Of a DNA stretch of 37,818 nucleotides, positions 37,512-37,818 are shown in pieces. How positions within the stretch are numbered: the first letter of the stretch is position 1; each line of letters starts with the position of its first letter. The position numbers and the translations under genes are program-made. The notes beneath the pieces are model-generated. The model was not told the origin of the DNA. It did not search any database and saw nothing but the letters and a program-made list of their open reading frames with translations. Source of the DNA: Agromyces tardus (lineage in GTDB: Bacteria; Actinomycetota; Actinomycetes; Actinomycetales; Microbacteriaceae); the NCBI RefSeq assembly GCF_003710805.1, contig NZ_RHHB01000031.1, forward strand, positions 1 through 37,818. Direction: 5' to 3'.

Positions 37512-37540
37512 ACTCTATCATCGGCACTCCCCCTCCCCAA
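37512..37540 (-). promoter_or_regulatory. Promoter of rpsB-tsf (TTGGGG-17-TAGAGT, extended -10)
   Basis: The -35 TTGGGG (37540-37535) and -10 TAGAGT (37517-37512) are 17 bp apart, and TGA directly precedes the -10, giving an extended -10. It is the best complete promoter in the window. The expected start is near 37505. Confidence 0.65.
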
Positions 37541-37551
37541 CCTCGCGGGGC

Positions 37552-37618
37552 GCCGCGATCGTGCACCGTCCTGCCGATGTCCGGGGTGGCGGATGCCGCG
37601 TGCCGCGACGATCGCGGC
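37552..37618. repeat. 11-bp inverted repeat ending at the start codon of the last gene
   Basis: GCCGCGATCGT (37552-37562) and ACGATCGCGGC (37608-37618) are exact reverse complements, 45 bp apart. The right arm touches the ATG at 37619. Confidence 0.6.
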
Positions 37619-37818
37619 ATGAGCCCTCCCGCGGGTCCCCGCCTCGCCGCCGCCCTCACCCCTCCCACGGCCGCCGCGTCCCGACGATCCGGGACCGCTC
37701 GACGTCGACCGCTCGTCGCCGCGTTCGTCACGGCCGTGATCGCGGCGCTGCCGACCGGAGCCGCCGGTCCGGCCGCGGCCGCCGCGGCCGGCGAGGCCGG
37801 CGACCCGCGGCCGTCGAT
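37619..37818 (+). CDS. Secreted protein N-terminus, probable M23 peptidase, truncated by window end
   Basis: 66 codons are visible. A Pro/Ala/Arg-rich n-region (RRSGTARRRPL) is followed by a hydrophobic core (VAAFVTAVIAALPTG) and an Ala-rich possible cleavage region, so it is an exported protein. No catalytic domain is inside the window. In many actinobacteria an M23 endopeptidase gene lies divergent from rpsB (for example Rv2891 beside rpsB in M. tuberculosis), which suggests but does not prove the identity. The start is uncertain: ATG 37577 and GTG 37586 are in frame, and none has a Shine-Dalgarno. Codon use fits its neighbours. Confidence 0.6.
   Translation, partial: MSPPAGPRLAAALTPPTAAASRRSGTARRRPLVAAFVTAVIAALPTGAAGPAAAAAAGEAGDPRPS

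Overview
The window is high-GC (roughly 72% by eye) actinobacterial chromosome, most likely from the family Microbacteriaceae (Agromyces/Leifsonia-like). The evidence is the GlgE glycogen genes, the nifS-mnmA-ligA-gatCAB neighbourhood shared with mycobacteria, DivIVA-type polar proteins, many leaderless promoters, and a dispersed intergenic repeat of the GGTCTCGATACG...CTACTCGACC type. It is dense core genome. No IS element, prophage, CRISPR, tRNA or rRNA was found, and no gap exceeds 300 bp.

Layout. 1-3507: the 5' part of dinB, a Gly/Asp-rich hypothetical protein and a divergent acyltransferase-3 membrane protein. 3518-11335 (minus strand): gatC-gatA-gatB (overlapping operon), a Tat-exported phospholipase C-like phosphoesterase, ligA and a small secreted two-cysteine protein. 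11485-14949 (minus): a membrane protein with DRNxDGIDD repeats, then mnmA and its cysteine desulfurase partner. 15002-24691: alpha-glucan genes, with glgX-ybaK on plus, glgP on minus, and glgE-glgB on plus divergent from glgP. 24802-27614 (minus): a redox-dead thioredoxin/TPR co-chaperone-like protein and a membrane protein with an internal lipobox. 27832-30532 (plus): a long DivIVA/FilP-like coiled-coil protein and an AI-2E/PerM-family transporter. 30616-33061 (minus): alpha/beta hydrolase, zinc-motif protein, lysozyme-like secreted protein and a DivIVA-repeat protein. 33082-37346 (minus): the classical rpsB-tsf-pyrH-frr-cdsA block. 37619-end: the N-terminus of a divergent secreted protein, probably an M23 peptidase by synteny.

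How the genes work together. GlgE extends alpha-glucan from maltose-1-phosphate, GlgB branches it, GlgP shortens outer chains and GlgX removes the limit branches. Both divergent control regions of this set carry dyad-symmetric candidate operators. The desulfurase feeds sulfur to MnmA for tRNA 2-thiouridine, and GatCAB makes Gln-tRNA(Gln) and/or Asn-tRNA(Asn).

The most unusual DNA-level signal is the word GGATGCCGC/GCGGCATCC. I counted about 29 copies by eye against about 1 expected from composition. It occurs in genes in three reading frames and in intergenic DNA, including an inverted pair that forms a terminator. A second genome-scale feature is that at least eight genes have a TANNNT -10 box exactly 6-7 nt before the start codon, which is the leaderless-mRNA signature.
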